Shown: positions 46,806 to 56,826 of the stretch, in pieces
Layout of the letters: each line of letters begins with the position of its first letter
Numbering within the stretch: the stretch's first letter is position 1
From: Pseudomonadota bacterium
Lineage (GTDB): Bacteria; Pseudomonadota; Gammaproteobacteria; Burkholderiales; Rhodocyclaceae
Reading direction: 5' to 3'
Assembly: GCA_018241725.1 (NCBI GenBank)
Contig: JAFEDI010000093.1
Location: forward strand, 62,001 to 126,000
DNA length: 64,000 nucleotides
Translations under genes and position numbers: made by a program
Notes under the pieces: model-generated
Told to the model about the DNA's origin: nothing
Seen by the model: only the letters and a program-made list of their open reading frames with translations
Databases searched by the model: none

Positions 46806-48596
46806 ATGAGCAATTACGTCGCCCCCGTGAAGGACATGCTGTTCGCCATGAACGAGCTGGCCGGCCTGCAGGAAATTGTCGGCCTGCCCGGCAACGAGGA
46901 CGTGTCCATCGACCTGGTCGAGGCCATCCTCGAAGAAGCCGGCAAGTTCGCCACCGAAGTTGTCGATCCGCTCAATCCCGTGGGCGACAAGCAGGGCAAC
47001 AAGTGGAACAACGGCGTGGTGACCACCGCCGACGGTTTCAAGGAAGCCTATGCCTCCTTCTGTGAAACCGGCTGGAACGGCATGCCCGCCTCCACCGAGT
47101 TCGGCGGCCAGGGCCTGCCGGTGACCGTCTCCACCGCCGTGCTGGAAATGTGGAAATCCGCCAGCATCTCCTTCTCCCTGTGCCAGATGCTCACGCTGGG
47201 CGCGGTAGAAGCCATCGCCCACCACGGCTCCGACGAGCTGAAGGCGACCTACCTGCCCAACATGGTGTCCGGCAAGTGGACCGGCACGATGAACCTCACC
47301 GAGCCGCAGGCCGGCTCCGACCTCGCCGCCATCCGTAGCAAGGCCGAGCCCCGCGCCGACGGCAGCTACGCGATCACCGGCACCAAGATCTTCATCACCT
47401 GGGGTGAGCACGACATGGCCGAGAACATCGTCCACCTCGTGCTGGCCCGCCTGCCGGACGCCCCTCCGGGCGTGAAGGGCATCTCCCTGTTCATCGCGCC
47501 GAAGTTCCTCGTCAATGCGGATGGCAGCCTCGGCGAGCGCAACGACCTGATCTGCGCCTCCATCGAGCACAAGATGGGCATCCACGGCAGCGCCACCGCC
47601 GTCATGTCCTTCGGTGACAAGGGCGGCGCCATCGGCTACCTGGTCGGTGAGCCGAACCGCGGCCTCGAATACATGTTCACGATGATGAACCACGCCCGCC
47701 TGAACGTCGGCCTGGAAGGCGTCGGCGTTTCCGAGCGCAGCTACCAGCACGCGCTGGCCTACGCCCGCGAGCGTATCCAGGGCAAGATCATCGGCGACAA
47801 GTCCGGCGACAAGAAGCCCATCCTGCACCACCCGGACGTGCGCCGCATGCTGATGGACATGAAGTCCCGCACCGAGGCCGGCCGTGCCCTCGCCTACTAC
47901 GTGGCCGGCTGCATGGACCGCGCCAAGAGCCACCCGGACGCCGACGTGCGTGCCGCCAACCAGCGCCGCCTCGAACTGCTGACCCCGGTGGTGAAGGGCT
48001 GGTGCACCGAGAACGCCCAGGGCATCACCTGGAACGGCGTGCAGGTGCACGGCGGCATGGGCTTCATCGAGGAAACCGGCGCCGCCCAGTACATGCGCGA
48101 CGCCCGCATCATCACCATCTACGAAGGCACCACCGCAATCCAGGCCAACGACCTGATCGGTCGCAAGACCGCCAAGGAAGGCGGCAAAAGCATGCAGCAA
48201 CTGCTCGCCGAGATCGCCGAGACCGGTTCTGCGCTGCGCAACTCGGACAACCCGACGCTGAAGGCCCTGGCCGACGCGCTGGGCAACGGCATCGCCGCGC
48301 TGGATGAAGCCACCAACTGGCTGCTCGCCAACTACGACGCCAACCCGCAGGCCGCCGCGGCCGGCTCGGTGCCCTTCCTCAAGCTGACCGGCATCGTCGT
48401 CGGCGGCTGGCTGATGGCCCGTTCCGCGCAGATCGCCGCCACCCGCCTGGATGCCGCCGATGGCGACTTCTACAAGGCCAAGCTGGCTACCGCCGCCTAC
48501 TTCGCCCAGCACGTGACCCCCGAAGCCAACAGCTACCGGGATGCCATCGTGAACGGTGCCGAGTCGGTGCTGGCCCTGGAAGAAGCCCTCTTCTAA
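46806..48596 (+). CDS. Acyl-CoA dehydrogenase (large, DmdC-like form)
   Basis: The 596-residue protein has the acyl-CoA dehydrogenase fold with N, middle and C domains plus a C-terminal extension: MNLTEPQAGSDLAAIRSKA, ITGTKIFITWGEHD, and the catalytic-Glu region IITIYEGTTAIQANDLIGRK. This longer type with a 100-residue extension (includes DmdC, the methylthiopropanoyl-CoA dehydrogenase) uses FAD and passes electrons to ETF. Its substrate chain length is unknown. It lies between etfA and ETF-QO, completing the electron path from acyl-CoA to quinone. Confidence 0.95.
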   Translation: MSNYVAPVKDMLFAMNELAGLQEIVGLPGNEDVSIDLVEAILEEAGKFATEVVDPLNPVGDKQGNKWNNGVVTTADGFKEAYASFCETGWNGMPASTEFGGQGLPVTVSTAVLEMWKSASISFSLCQMLTLGAVEAIAHHGSDELKATYLPNMVSGKWTGTMNLTEPQAGSDLAAIRSKAEPRADGSYAITGTKIFITWGEHDMAENIVHLVLARLPDAPPGVKGISLFIAPKFLVNADGSLGERNDLICASIEHKMGIHGSATAVMSFGDKGGAIGYLVGEPNRGLEYMFTMMNHARLNVGLEGVGVSERSYQHALAYARERIQGKIIGDKSGDKKPILHHPDVRRMLMDMKSRTEAGRALAYYVAGCMDRAKSHPDADVRAANQRRLELLTPVVKGWCTENAQGITWNGVQVHGGMGFIEETGAAQYMRDARIITIYEGTTAIQANDLIGRKTAKEGGKSMQQLLAEIAETGSALRNSDNPTLKALADALGNGIAALDEATNWLLANYDANPQAAAAGSVPFLKLTGIVVGGWLMARSAQIAATRLDAADGDFYKAKLATAAYFAQHVTPEANSYRDAIVNGAESVLALEEALF

Positions 48597-48616
48597 AGGC
48601 CCTTCCCCACCCTTTT

Positions 48617-48675
48617 CCGGCCTGACGGCCGGTCCGTGCCCCGCCTCTCCGGAGGCGGGCAGGAGCCCCTTTTTG
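48617..48675 (+). other. Hairpins between acyl-CoA dehydrogenase and ETF-QO genes
   Basis: Two perfect stems, CCGGCC/GGCCGG (48617-48632) and CCCGCCTC/GAGGCGGG (48640-48659), are followed by GAGCCCCTTTTTG. The T-run after a short GGGC/GCCC pair could cause partial termination before the ETF-QO gene. Confidence 0.45.
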
Positions 48676-48691
48676 TTCGGAGAACGCAGCA

Positions 48692-50323
48692 ATGACCCGT
48701 GACGCGATGGAATACGACGTGGTGATCGTCGGCGCAGGCCCCTCCGGCCTGTCGACCGCGATCCGCCTGAAGCAACTGGCCGCGAAGGCCGGCAGCGAGC
48801 TTTCAGTATGCGTCGTCGAGAAAGGCTCCGAGGTCGGCGCCCACATCCTGTCCGGTGCGGTCATCGAAACCCGTTCCCTGGAAGAGCTCTTCCCCGACTG
48901 GAAGGAGCGCGGCGCCCCCCTGAACACACCGGTGAAGGAAGACCGCTTCCTGTTCCTGACCACCGACAAGGCATACAAGCTGCCCACTCCGCCGCAGATG
49001 CACAACGAGGGCAACTACATCGTCAGCCTCGGCAATGTGGTGCGCTGGCTCGGCCACCAGGCCGAAGAGCTGGGCGTCGAGATCTACCCTGGCTTCGCCG
49101 CCGCCGAGGTGCTCTACCACGAAGACGGCTCGGTGAAGGGCATCGCCACCGGCGACATGGGCCTCGAGAAGAACGGCGAGCCCGGCCCCAACCATCAGCC
49201 GGGGATCGAATTGCACGCGCGCCAGACGGTGTTCTCCGAAGGCTGCCGCGGCTCCCTCACCAAGGGCCTGTTCACCAAATTCAATCTGCGTGACGGCGTC
49301 GATCCGCAGACCTACGGCATCGGCATCAAGGAGCTGTGGGAGGTGCGCCCGGAAGTCCACCAGCCGGGCCTCACCGTGCACACGGTCGGCTGGCCGGTGT
49401 CGTCGGACGTGTACGGTGGCTCCTTCCTGTACCACCTGGAGAACAACCAGGTCGCCGTCGGCTTCGTGGTCGGCCTCGACTACAGCAATCCGCACCTGTC
49501 GCCCTACGAGGAATTTCAGCGCTTCAAGACGCACCCCGAGATCCGCAAGTACTTCGAAGGCGGCCGACGCATCGCCTACGGCGCGCGGGCCCTCAACGAA
49601 GGCGGCTTTCAGTCGGTGCCCAAGCTCACCTTCCCCGGCGGCGTGCTCATCGGCGATACCGCCGGTTTCCTCAACGTGCCAAAGGTCAAGGGCACCCACA
49701 TGGCGATGAAGTCGGGCATCGAGGCCGCCGAGGCGATCTTCGCCCACCTCTCAGCCGAAGGGCAGACCGGCCACGAAGTGCTCGGCTATCCGGAACGCCT
49801 CAAGAGGAGCTGGCTGTGGGACGAGCTATACACCGTGCGCAACATCCGCCCGAGCTTCCGCTGGGGTCTGTGGGGCGGCATCGCCTACAGCGCCATCGAC
49901 ACCTTCCTGCTGAAGGGCCGGGCGCCATGGACACTGCGCCACCACGCCGACCACACTCAGCTGAAGAAGGCTTCCGAGTGCGCGCCGATCGTATATCCAA
50001 AACCGGACGGCAAGATCAGCTTCGACCGCCTCTCCTCGGTGTTCATCTCGGCCACCAACCACAGCGAAGAGCAGCCCTGCCACCTGCGCCTGAAGGACGC
50101 CTCGGTGCCGGTGGCCACCAACCTGGCTCTCTACAACGCACCGGAAACCCGTTACTGCCCCGCCGGCGTGTACGAAATCGTCGAAGACACGAGCGGCCCG
50201 CGCATGCAGATCAACGCGCAGAACTGCCTGCACTGCAAGACCTGCGACATCAAGGATCCGACACAGAACATCGACTGGGCGGTGCCCGAAGGAGGTGGCG
50301 GCCCGAACTACCCGAACATGTAA
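48692..50323 (+). CDS. Electron transfer flavoprotein:quinone oxidoreductase
   Basis: The 543-residue protein has an N-terminal FAD motif ([19 protein letters not shown]), the quinone/FAD region and a C-terminal 4Fe-4S cluster with Cys in YCPAGVYE and [12 protein letters not shown]. It oxidises reduced ETF and passes electrons to the quinone pool at the membrane. It closes the beta-oxidation electron chain started by the acyl-CoA dehydrogenase and ETF encoded upstream. ATG 48692 is assigned from the family start; the FAD motif begins about residue 8. Confidence 0.97.
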   Translation: MTRDAMEYDVVIVGAGPSGLSTAIRLKQLAAKAGSELSVCVVEKGSEVGAHILSGAVIETRSLEELFPDWKERGAPLNTPVKEDRFLFLTTDKAYKLPTPPQMHNEGNYIVSLGNVVRWLGHQAEELGVEIYPGFAAAEVLYHEDGSVKGIATGDMGLEKNGEPGPNHQPGIELHARQTVFSEGCRGSLTKGLFTKFNLRDGVDPQTYGIGIKELWEVRPEVHQPGLTVHTVGWPVSSDVYGGSFLYHLENNQVAVGFVVGLDYSNPHLSPYEEFQRFKTHPEIRKYFEGGRRIAYGARALNEGGFQSVPKLTFPGGVLIGDTAGFLNVPKVKGTHMAMKSGIEAAEAIFAHLSAEGQTGHEVLGYPERLKRSWLWDELYTVRNIRPSFRWGLWGGIAYSAIDTFLLKGRAPWTLRHHADHTQLKKASECAPIVYPKPDGKISFDRLSSVFISATNHSEEQPCHLRLKDASVPVATNLALYNAPETRYCPAGVYEIVEDTSGPRMQINAQNCLHCKTCDIKDPTQNIDWAVPEGGGGPNYPNM

Positions 50324-50427
50324 GACCCCGTAGTACCCATAAAAAAGCAGGACCGGGGGGAGAACAGCACTCACCCCCATACAACTAGAAGAACCAGAGA
50401 CCTTCAACACCTTCCAAAGGAGGAACC

Positions 50428-50739
50428 ATGTCAGCGGAGATCTACAAGAAAGTGCGGGCCAATCCGCGCTTCTCGGAACTTGAAGGCAAGCGTAGCCGCT
50501 TTGCCTACCTGCTCAGCGCGATCGTGCTGATCACCTACTACGCGATGATGATGCTCGTCGCCTTCGCTCCCGAGGTGATGCGCACGCCGGTTTCGGCGGG
50601 CTCGACCCTCACCATCGGGGTGCCCATCGGCGCCGCCATCATCATCGGCTCCTGGCTGCTCACCGGCTGGTTCGTCAGCCGTTCCAACGGTGAGTTCGAC
50701 CGTCTCAACAACGAGATCATCCAGGAGGCCACCAAGTGA
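50428..50739 (+). CDS. DUF485 membrane protein (YjcH-like)
   Basis: The 103-residue protein has two TM segments (about 31-50 and 64-84) and the DUF485 pattern ([28 protein letters not shown]). It is almost always encoded directly before the ActP acetate symporter and probably assists it. An AAAGGAGG ribosome site precedes ATG 50428. Its stop overlaps the actP GTG start (GTGA). Confidence 0.95.
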   Translation: MSAEIYKKVRANPRFSELEGKRSRFAYLLSAIVLITYYAMMMLVAFAPEVMRTPVSAGSTLTIGVPIGAAIIIGSWLLTGWFVSRSNGEFDRLNNEIIQEATK

Positions 50740-52406
50740 AGGCACGCAAACACCTCCTCGGCGCGACGTTGCTGACCCTGATGGGCGCCGCCGCCTACGC
50801 TGCCGACGCCATTGGCGCCGTGCAGAAACAGCCCCTCAACATGACCGCCATCGGCATGTTCTTCGTGTTCGTGGTGGCCACCATGGGCATCACCTACTGG
50901 GCCGCCAGCCGCACCAAGTCCACTGCCGACTTCTACACCGCCGGCGGCGGCATCACCGGCTTCCAGAACGGCCTGGCGATCGCCGGCGACTACATGTCGG
51001 CGGCAACCCTGCTGGGCCTGTCGGCGATGACCTTCTCGAAAGGCCTGGACGGCTTCATCTACGCCATCGGCTTCTTCGTCGGCTGGCCGGTGATCCTGTT
51101 CCTGATGGCCGAGCGCCTGCGCAACCTGGGCAAGTTCACCTTTGCCGACATCGCCTCCTACCGCCTCGACCAGGGCACCATCCGCAGCTTCGCCGCCTTC
51201 GGCTCGCTGACCGTGGTGTGCTTCTACCTGATCGTGCAGATGGTCGGCGCCGGCCAGCTCATCAAGCTGCTGTTCGGCCTCGACTACACCACCGCGGTGA
51301 TCGTCGTCGGCGTGCTGATGGTGATCTATGTGACCTTTGGCGGCATGATCGCCACCACCTGGGTGCAGATCATCAAGGCCTGCCTGATGCTGTTCGGCGG
51401 CACCGTGCTGCTGTTCCTGGCCCTGAGCCAGTTCGGCTTCAGCCTGGAAACTGCAGCACAGAAGGCAGTCGAGGTGCACAAGGACGGCGCCAAGATCATG
51501 GGCCCCGGCTCCCTGCTGGCCGATCCGGTCAATGCGGTGTCCCTGTCCCTCGGTCTGGTCTTCGGCACTGCCGGCCTGCCGCACATCATGATGCGCTTCT
51601 TCACGGTGCCCAACGCCAAGGAAGCCCGCAAGAGCGTCTTCGTGGCGAGCGGCTGCATCGGCTACTTCTTCATGGTGGTGTGCGCACTGGGCCTGATGGC
51701 GATCGTCATCGTCGGTCAGAACCCCGAGTTCTTCGAAGGCGGCAACACCGCCGGCAAGCTGATCGGCGGCGGCAACATGCCGGTGATGCATTTGGCCAAG
51801 GCGGTCGGCGGCAACCTGTTCCTCGGCTTCATGTCGGCAGTGGCCTTCGCCACCATCCTGGCGGTCGTCTCCGGCCTGGCTCTGGCTGGCGCCTCGGCCA
51901 TCGCCCACGACATCTACGCTCGGGTCTTGCGCAAGGGCAGCGCCACCGAAACCCAGGAAATGCGCATTTCCAAGCTGGCCACCGTGGCTCTCGGCGTGGT
52001 CGCCGTGCTGCTCGGCATCCTGTTCGAGAAGCAGAACATCGCCTTCCTGGTCGGCCTGACCTTCGGCATCGCCGCCTCCACCAATTTCCCGATCCTGATC
52101 CTGTCCATGTACTGGAAGGGCCTGACGACCCGTGGTGCGCTGCTTGGCGGCCTTGTCGGCCTGATCTCCGCAGTGACGCTCGTGGTGCTGTCCAAGGCGG
52201 TGTGGGTGGTCGTGCTCGGCAACGCCGCGCCAGTCTTCCCGTACGAGCAGCCGGCCCTGTTCTCGATGCCGCTGGCCTTCTTCTTCACCTGGCTGTTCTC
52301 GGTGACCGACAGCAGCGCCCGCGCCAAGACCGACAAGGCCGGTTTCGAGGACCAATACGTACGCTCCCAGACCGGCATCGGCGCCGCGGCGGCCAGCGCC
52401 CACTAA
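50736..52406 (+). CDS. actP: Cation/acetate symporter ActP
   Basis: The 556-residue protein is a sodium:solute symporter with about thirteen TM segments after a signal-like N terminus. Segments such as [20 protein letters not shown] and [19 protein letters not shown] match ActP. It imports acetate and other short-chain monocarboxylates, glycolate or similar. GTG 50736 overlaps the DUF485 stop by four bases, so translation is coupled. A strong terminator follows. Confidence 0.95.
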   Translation: MKARKHLLGATLLTLMGAAAYAADAIGAVQKQPLNMTAIGMFFVFVVATMGITYWAASRTKSTADFYTAGGGITGFQNGLAIAGDYMSAATLLGLSAMTFSKGLDGFIYAIGFFVGWPVILFLMAERLRNLGKFTFADIASYRLDQGTIRSFAAFGSLTVVCFYLIVQMVGAGQLIKLLFGLDYTTAVIVVGVLMVIYVTFGGMIATTWVQIIKACLMLFGGTVLLFLALSQFGFSLETAAQKAVEVHKDGAKIMGPGSLLADPVNAVSLSLGLVFGTAGLPHIMMRFFTVPNAKEARKSVFVASGCIGYFFMVVCALGLMAIVIVGQNPEFFEGGNTAGKLIGGGNMPVMHLAKAVGGNLFLGFMSAVAFATILAVVSGLALAGASAIAHDIYARVLRKGSATETQEMRISKLATVALGVVAVLLGILFEKQNIAFLVGLTFGIAASTNFPILILSMYWKGLTTRGALLGGLVGLISAVTLVVLSKAVWVVVLGNAAPVFPYEQPALFSMPLAFFFTWLFSVTDSSARAKTDKAGFEDQYVRSQTGIGAAAASAH

Positions 52407-52460
52407 GGAGACGGCAGACAATCCCTTATCTTTCCTCACTCCCCCTCGAGGAAATGTTTC

Positions 52461-52487
52461 GGGCGCCCTTGGGCGCCCATTTTTTTC
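52461..52487 (+). terminator. Rho-independent terminator of actP
   Basis: Stem arms GGGCGCCC and GGGCGCCC (52461-52478) pair perfectly with a 2-base spacer and are followed by ATTTTTTTC. It ends the DUF485-actP transcript, about 55 bases after the actP stop. Confidence 0.85.
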
Positions 52488-52536
52488 ACCCAGACCTTGC
52501 AGCCATCAAGACGCAGGAGACCGGTGCCGCAAATGC

Positions 52537-52567
52537 AAAAAGCCCGGCATTGGCCGGGCTTTTTTTA
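52537..52567 (-). terminator. Bidirectional terminator between actP and the cold shock gene
   Basis: Stem AGCCCGGC / GCCGGGCT (52541-52560) with a 4-base loop, T-run TTTTTTTT on the plus side and a complementary A-tract (five As) on the other, so it terminates in both directions. It lies between convergent actP and the cold shock gene and is the natural terminator of the latter. Confidence 0.85.
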
Positions 52568-52611
52568 TGCCGCGATCCTGCGCTTGGCAGAATCGCTCCG
52601 CTGATCCGAAA

Positions 52612-52818
52612 TTACTCGGCGGCGCGGATGTTGGCGGCTTGCTGACCCTTCGGGCCGCTGACGATGTCGAACGTCACGCGCTGGCCTTCAGCCAGGGTCT
52701 TGAAACCCTTGGACTGGATGGCGGAGAAATGGGCGAACAGATCGTCGCCGCCGCCTTCCGGGGTGATGAAGCCGAAGCCCTTGGAGTCATTGAACCACTT
52801 CACGGTACCAGTTGCCAT
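52612..52818 (-). CDS. CspA-family cold shock protein
   Basis: The 68-residue protein is a single cold shock domain with RNP1 KGFGFI and RNP2 LFAHF; it binds single-stranded RNA and DNA as a chaperone. Lengths and motifs fit CspA/CspD-type proteins. Its leader (52819 to about 53076) is long and AT-richer next to the start (AATAAATAAATA), as common for cold shock mRNAs that fold differently with temperature. Confidence 0.96.
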   Translation of the reverse strand: MATGTVKWFNDSKGFGFITPEGGGDDLFAHFSAIQSKGFKTLAEGQRVTFDIVSGPKGQQAANIRAAE

Positions 52819-53076
52819 TTTGATAAATCCTAAAATAAATAAATACGGAGTTGCCCCCAGGGCAGGGCGAAGCTCAAGACGGCGGGGTGATGAAGGGAAG
52901 ACAACCGCAGGACTGCGGATACTGAACCAGACAACAACAACACTACTTCTTGAAGATCGCAAGGCCGCACTGTGCACTGAAACCTACGCCAACGCAAACA
53001 CTATTTGCATCACGACACAAAAATAGTTCTGGCCATCCTGCCGCGCCATCGGCCACGCCACGATGGCCTTCGCAGA

Positions 53077-53295
53077 TCAGGCGCGCAGCAGTGCCTTCAC
53101 CATGCGCTCGGACAGCTGCTCCGCCGTGAACTGCGGCTCATTGGGCGGGTAGAGTTCCTGCTCGTCGAGGTTGAAGTCGTACTCCTTCGCCAGGGTCAAC
53201 ATCTCACGGATCTTCTGACAAGCAGCAAGCTTGTCCTTCAGTTCGGGGTTGGTACGGGCCAGATCGGAAAAGGCCTTGATGTCCTTGATAGCCAT
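53077..53295 (-). CDS. Nif11-domain protein
   Basis: The 72-residue protein matches the Nif11 helical domain (IKDIKAFSDLARTNPELKDKL, then REMLTLAKEYDFNLDEQEL). The domain occurs in nitrogen-fixation-linked proteins and in leader peptides of RiPP precursors. Here no Cys/Ser/Thr-rich core peptide, double-Gly cleavage site or modification enzyme follows, so a RiPP role is not supported. ATG 53295 has an AGGAAG site. It is divergent from regB with 290 bases between, containing a palindromic element at 53346-53379. Confidence 0.85.
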   Translation of the reverse strand: MAIKDIKAFSDLARTNPELKDKLAACQKIREMLTLAKEYDFNLDEQELYPPNEPQFTAEQLSERMVKALLRA

Positions 53296-53345
53296 ACGGT
53301 TCTTCCTGTGCAATAACTCATCGAACGCTCGGACTGCGAGGTTTC

Positions 53346-53379
53346 CGACAAAACCCTTCTTTGGGAATGGCTTTTGTCG
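53346..53379. promoter_or_regulatory. Inverted repeat CGACAAAA-N18-TTTTGTCG in the nif11/regB gap
   Basis: Perfect 8-bp arms CGACAAAA and TTTTGTCG are separated by 18 bases in the divergent region between the Nif11-domain gene and regB. It may be an operator for one of the two. The motif CCGACAAA also occurs in the promoter gaps near 3111 and 43118, which may reflect a shared site or chance. Confidence 0.35.
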
Positions 53380-53585
53380 TCGCAAGCCCTCCAAAACGCC
53401 TGTGAACCCAGACGCCGACAAGTCACCAGCAAGGAATGCGCCACCTGCGACAATCGACCGCATTCCCGACACCTGCCACACCCGCTACAGTGCGCTCCAC
53501 CGGCAGGCACGCCGCTCCCCCCGGCGCCCTGTCACCCGCTGCCTGCCGGTGCTTACCCCCACCCCGCTTCGGGGATAATGGCCCG

Positions 53586-54851
53586 ATGCCGCTACCGATG
53601 CTTGCCGACCGACCGCTCCGCCCAGCCGATGCCCTGCGCCGTCTGATCAGCCTGCGCTGGCTGTCCCTCGGCGGTATGCTGACGACCATCGTCGCGGTAC
53701 CTTGGCTTCTCGACATCCCGCTGCCGGCGCGCCCGCTCCTGGACATCTGGATGGTGCTGGCGCTGTTCAACGGTGCCAGCCTGCTGCGCGCGCGGCGTCT
53801 CAGCGAAGTGCGCGGCGTTGAGCTATTCCTTCAACTGGCAATCGATCTCTGCGGCTGGAGCGCCTTCCTGTACTTCACCGGCGGAGCCACAAATCCGCTG
53901 ATTTCCCTGCTGCTGCCACTGGTGGCGATCGGCGCCGCCACCCTGGCGGCTCCATGGGCCTGGCTGCTGGCCGTACTGGCAGTGGCCGCCTACTCGACCC
54001 TATGGGAATTCAACGAACAACTCGACATCTACGACTCCGGCCTCGCCGTGCATTGGCACTTGGCCGGTATGTGGCTGACCTTCGCACTGTCGGCCGGCGT
54101 CATCGTGTGGTACGTGGTGCGCATGACGGCCGCAATCCGCCTGCGCGATCAGGCTCTCGCCGAAGCCCGTGAAGCCCGTCTGCGCAACGAACGCATCGTC
54201 GCCCTCGGCAATCTGGCCGCCGGCGCCGCGCACGAGCTGGGTACGCCGCTGGGCACGATGGCGATCGTGGCCGGGGAACTGGTCCGCAATCCGCAACTGG
54301 ACGACGACACCCGCGCAGACGCAGAACTGCTGCGCGAGCAGATTGCTCATTGCAAGACCATCCTCGGCGGCCTCACCCTGCGCGCCGGCAGCCTGCGCGC
54401 CGAGGGCGGCGAAGCGATACCAGCCGATGCATGGCTGCTGCGCATCACCGATCACTGGCAGCGCCTGCGCCCCCACGTCCCGCTGGCCGTCCGCTGCGAC
54501 TGCGGCCAACCTGCACCGGCCCTGGTCGCCGATGCCACGCTGGAGCAGGCCATCCACAATCTCATCAACAACGCCGCCGACGCCTGCCCGGCTGACGTCG
54601 AGTTCGAGGCGACCATCGCAGATGATGCCTTGCTCATACGCGTCCTCGACTGCGGCCCCGGCATGCCCGCCGCGCTGCGCCCCCGGGCCGGCCGCGAAGC
54701 CCTGGACAGCCGCAACGAAGGGCTCGGTATCGGCCTGCTGCTGGCCTTCGGCGCCGTCGAGCGTTGCGGCGGGCAGATCCGCTTCGCCCCTCGCCCCGGC
54801 GGCGGCACAGAAGCCACTCTCACCCTTCCTCTGCCAGCCCTTCGCCCATGA
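53586..54851 (+). CDS. regB: RegB/PrrB-like redox sensor histidine kinase
   Basis: The 421-residue protein has about six TM helices in the N-terminal third, with the loop GGATNPLISLLLPL that matches the quinone-binding region of RegB, then HisKA with AAHELGTPLGTM (His216) and HATPase_c (NLINNAADAC, GLGIGLLLAFG). A Cys in EQIAHCKTILGG lies near the redox-active Cys of RegB (by eye). The family controls respiration, photosynthesis, nitrogen fixation and carbon fixation genes by quinone and thiol redox state. It overlaps regA by four bases. Confidence 0.9.
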   Translation: MPLPMLADRPLRPADALRRLISLRWLSLGGMLTTIVAVPWLLDIPLPARPLLDIWMVLALFNGASLLRARRLSEVRGVELFLQLAIDLCGWSAFLYFTGGATNPLISLLLPLVAIGAATLAAPWAWLLAVLAVAAYSTLWEFNEQLDIYDSGLAVHWHLAGMWLTFALSAGVIVWYVVRMTAAIRLRDQALAEAREARLRNERIVALGNLAAGAAHELGTPLGTMAIVAGELVRNPQLDDDTRADAELLREQIAHCKTILGGLTLRAGSLRAEGGEAIPADAWLLRITDHWQRLRPHVPLAVRCDCGQPAPALVADATLEQAIHNLINNAADACPADVEFEATIADDALLIRVLDCGPGMPAALRPRAGREALDSRNEGLGIGLLLAFGAVERCGGQIRFAPRPGGGTEATLTLPLPALRP

Positions 54852-55390
54852 CCCAACCGGACGCCCCCCACATCCTCATCATCGACGACGACCCTGCCTT
54901 CAACCGCGTGCTGACCCGTGCGCTAAGCCAGCGCGGCTTCGCCGTCTTCGGCGCCCAGGAACCCGAGACTGCGCTGGCGCTGGCCCGCCAGCACGAGCCG
55001 GAATACGTGGTGCTCGACCTCAACATCGGCGGCAGCTCTGGTCTGCGGCTGATCGAGCCGCTGCTGGCCGTCAATCCCGACTGCCGCATCCTGGTCCTCA
55101 CCGGCTACGCCAGCATCACCACCACCGTGGATGCGATCAAGCTCGGCGCCACCCAGTACCTGGCCAAACCGGCTGACGTGGATGCCATCCTGAAAGCCCT
55201 CAACGCCACTGAGGTGAGCATCGACGACGAAGTGGCCACCAGCCCGATGTCGGTGGACCGACTGGAGTGGGAACACATCCAGCGGGTGCTCGGCGAAAAC
55301 GAAGGAAACATCTCCGCCACGGCGCGGGCGCTTAAAATGCACCGACGCACCCTGCAACGGAAACTGGCCAAGCGGCCAGTCAAGGAATGA
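54848..55390 (+). CDS. regA: RegA/PrrA-like response regulator
   Basis: The 180-residue protein has a receiver (IIDDDPAFNRVLTRAL, phospho-Asp in VVLDLNIGGSSG, Lys in YLAKPADVD) and a Fis-type C-terminal HTH (EGNISATARALKMHRRTLQRKLAKR) as in RegA/PrrA. The HTH of this family is highly conserved. It overlaps both regB and the Hsp15-like gene by four bases (ATGA), so all three are translationally coupled. It probably links quinone redox state to global metabolism (inference from family). Confidence 0.92.
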   Translation: MTQPDAPHILIIDDDPAFNRVLTRALSQRGFAVFGAQEPETALALARQHEPEYVVLDLNIGGSSGLRLIEPLLAVNPDCRILVLTGYASITTTVDAIKLGATQYLAKPADVDAILKALNATEVSIDDEVATSPMSVDRLEWEHIQRVLGENEGNISATARALKMHRRTLQRKLAKRPVKE

Positions 55391-55788
55391 AACCTTCAGA
55401 CAACCCCGACGATCGCGTCCGCCTCGACAAATGGCTGTGGGCGGCGCGTTTTTACAAGCACCGCACGCTGGCCACCGAAGCCGTGGATGGCGGCAAGATC
55501 CAGCTCAACGGCCTCCGCGTGAAGCCGGCCAAGGAAGTGAAGATCGGCGACACGGTGGACATCCAGCTCGCCGAAACCCACTTCAAGGTGGTCGTGAAGG
55601 GCATCGCCGACAAGCGCGGCAGCGCCCCGGTCGCCCAGGGCCTTTACGAAGAAACCGCCGACAGCGTCGCCGCGCGGGAAAACCAGAAGGAGCAGCGCCA
55701 GCTCGCCGCCACACCGGGCGCCGACCTGCACGGCCGCCCGACCAAGCGCGACCGCCGCCAGATGGGCCGCTTCACCGGCGGGTATTGA
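55387..55788 (+). CDS. S4-domain RNA-binding protein, Hsp15-like
   Basis: The 133-residue protein is an S4 domain of the Hsp15 (HslR) family: VRLDKWLWAARFYKHRTLATEAVDGGKIQLNGLRVKP. Hsp15 binds the stalled 50S-nascent chain-tRNA complex and rescues it. The C-terminal tail is basic (PTKRDRRQMGRF). It overlaps regA by four bases. Confidence 0.93.
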   Translation: MKPSDNPDDRVRLDKWLWAARFYKHRTLATEAVDGGKIQLNGLRVKPAKEVKIGDTVDIQLAETHFKVVVKGIADKRGSAPVAQGLYEETADSVAARENQKEQRQLAATPGADLHGRPTKRDRRQMGRFTGGY

Positions 55789-55804
55789 ACTCGCAGACCT
55801 GCGC

Positions 55805-56677
55805 CTACAGGCCGAGTGCCAGGGCCAGCGGCAGGAAGCCCAGGGACGCCAGATTGCCGATCAACACGATAGACGCGACCTTTTCCGGCTCCTGATGGTA
55901 GCGCTCGGCGAACATGTAGTTGAGCACCGCCGGCGGCAGCGCGCCGAACACCATCAGCAGCGCCCGCTCCTGGGGCGCCAGCGGCACCAGCAGCATCAGC
56001 CCGGCGGCCAGCAACATGCCGATCACCGGCCGCGTCACCGCGCCGAGCAGGCCGAGGCGGATCTCGGCGATGCGCGACTCGGTAAGGCGCACACCCAGCG
56101 CGAACAGCATCAGCGGGATCGAGATATCGCCGAGCATCTTGATCGCCAGCATCGCCGGCTGCCACACCTCGATGCCGGCAATGCCGACCGCAAGGCCAGC
56201 CACGGTAGCGAGCACCGACGGCACCTTCCAGACATTGATCAGCCGCGTATGGTGATCCAGCAACCAGGCACCGAAAGAGAAGTGCAACAGGTTAGAGACC
56301 ATGAACATCACCACCGCTGGCGCCAGCGCCTGCTCGCCGAAGGCCAGCACCGCCAGCGGCAGCCCCAGGTTGCCGCAGTTGTTGAACATGATCGGCGGCA
56401 TGAAGGTCTTCGGCGCATAACCGAACAGCTTGGCCGCCGCCCAGCCGAGCAGGCCCGAACCGATCACCAGGGCCAGCGTCACCCACAGCAGCGGCAGGTA
56501 TTCGACAATGTGGAAGGACTTGTTGGCGAGCGCCCCGAACACCAGCGCCGGCACGAAGACGTCCAGGTTCAGCTTGTTGGCGTGGGACAGGTCGGGGCGG
56601 GAACGCTTGCCGACCAGGTAACCAACGGTGGTGATGGCGAACAACGGAAACAGGATGGAAACGATGCGGAGGAACAT
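55805..56677 (-). CDS. AEC-family (auxin efflux carrier-like) transporter
   Basis: The 290-residue membrane protein has about ten hydrophobic segments and the AEC pattern (MFNNCGNLGLPLAVLAFGEQA). The family exports dicarboxylates, malate or other small acids; the substrate here is unknown. It converges with the Hsp15-like gene. The start ATG 56677 lies about 120 bases before hslU, whose terminator is between them. Confidence 0.92.
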   Translation of the reverse strand: MFLRIVSILFPLFAITTVGYLVGKRSRPDLSHANKLNLDVFVPALVFGALANKSFHIVEYLPLLWVTLALVIGSGLLGWAAAKLFGYAPKTFMPPIMFNNCGNLGLPLAVLAFGEQALAPAVVMFMVSNLLHFSFGAWLLDHHTRLINVWKVPSVLATVAGLAVGIAGIEVWQPAMLAIKMLGDISIPLMLFALGVRLTESRIAEIRLGLLGAVTRPVIGMLLAAGLMLLVPLAPQERALLMVFGALPPAVLNYMFAERYHQEPEKVASIVLIGNLASLGFLPLALALGL

Positions 56678-56769
56678 GGGGACGCAAGCAAGTAGTTGAG
56701 GGAAACGACACGCCGCCCCCTCCCAGTGGCTTCATGCCTTCACACATATACGCGATTCATCCTGCAAAT

Positions 56770-56804
56770 GAAATGAGGGGCTGCCCGGCAGCCCCTCATT
56801 CGAC
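56770..56804 (-). terminator. Terminator-like hairpin after hslU
   Basis: Perfect arms ATGAGGGGCTGCC and GGCAGCCCCTCAT (56774-56800) form a long hairpin, followed on the minus strand by TTCATTTG. The T-run is weak, but position 26 bases after hslU fits a terminator. Confidence 0.65.
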
Positions 56805-56826
56805 GCCATCGCGCAAGCGCGACGCC

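Noticed and set aside
53077..53295. Nif11 gene as RiPP precursor
   Set aside because: No core peptide after a double-Gly site and no modification or export enzymes nearby.
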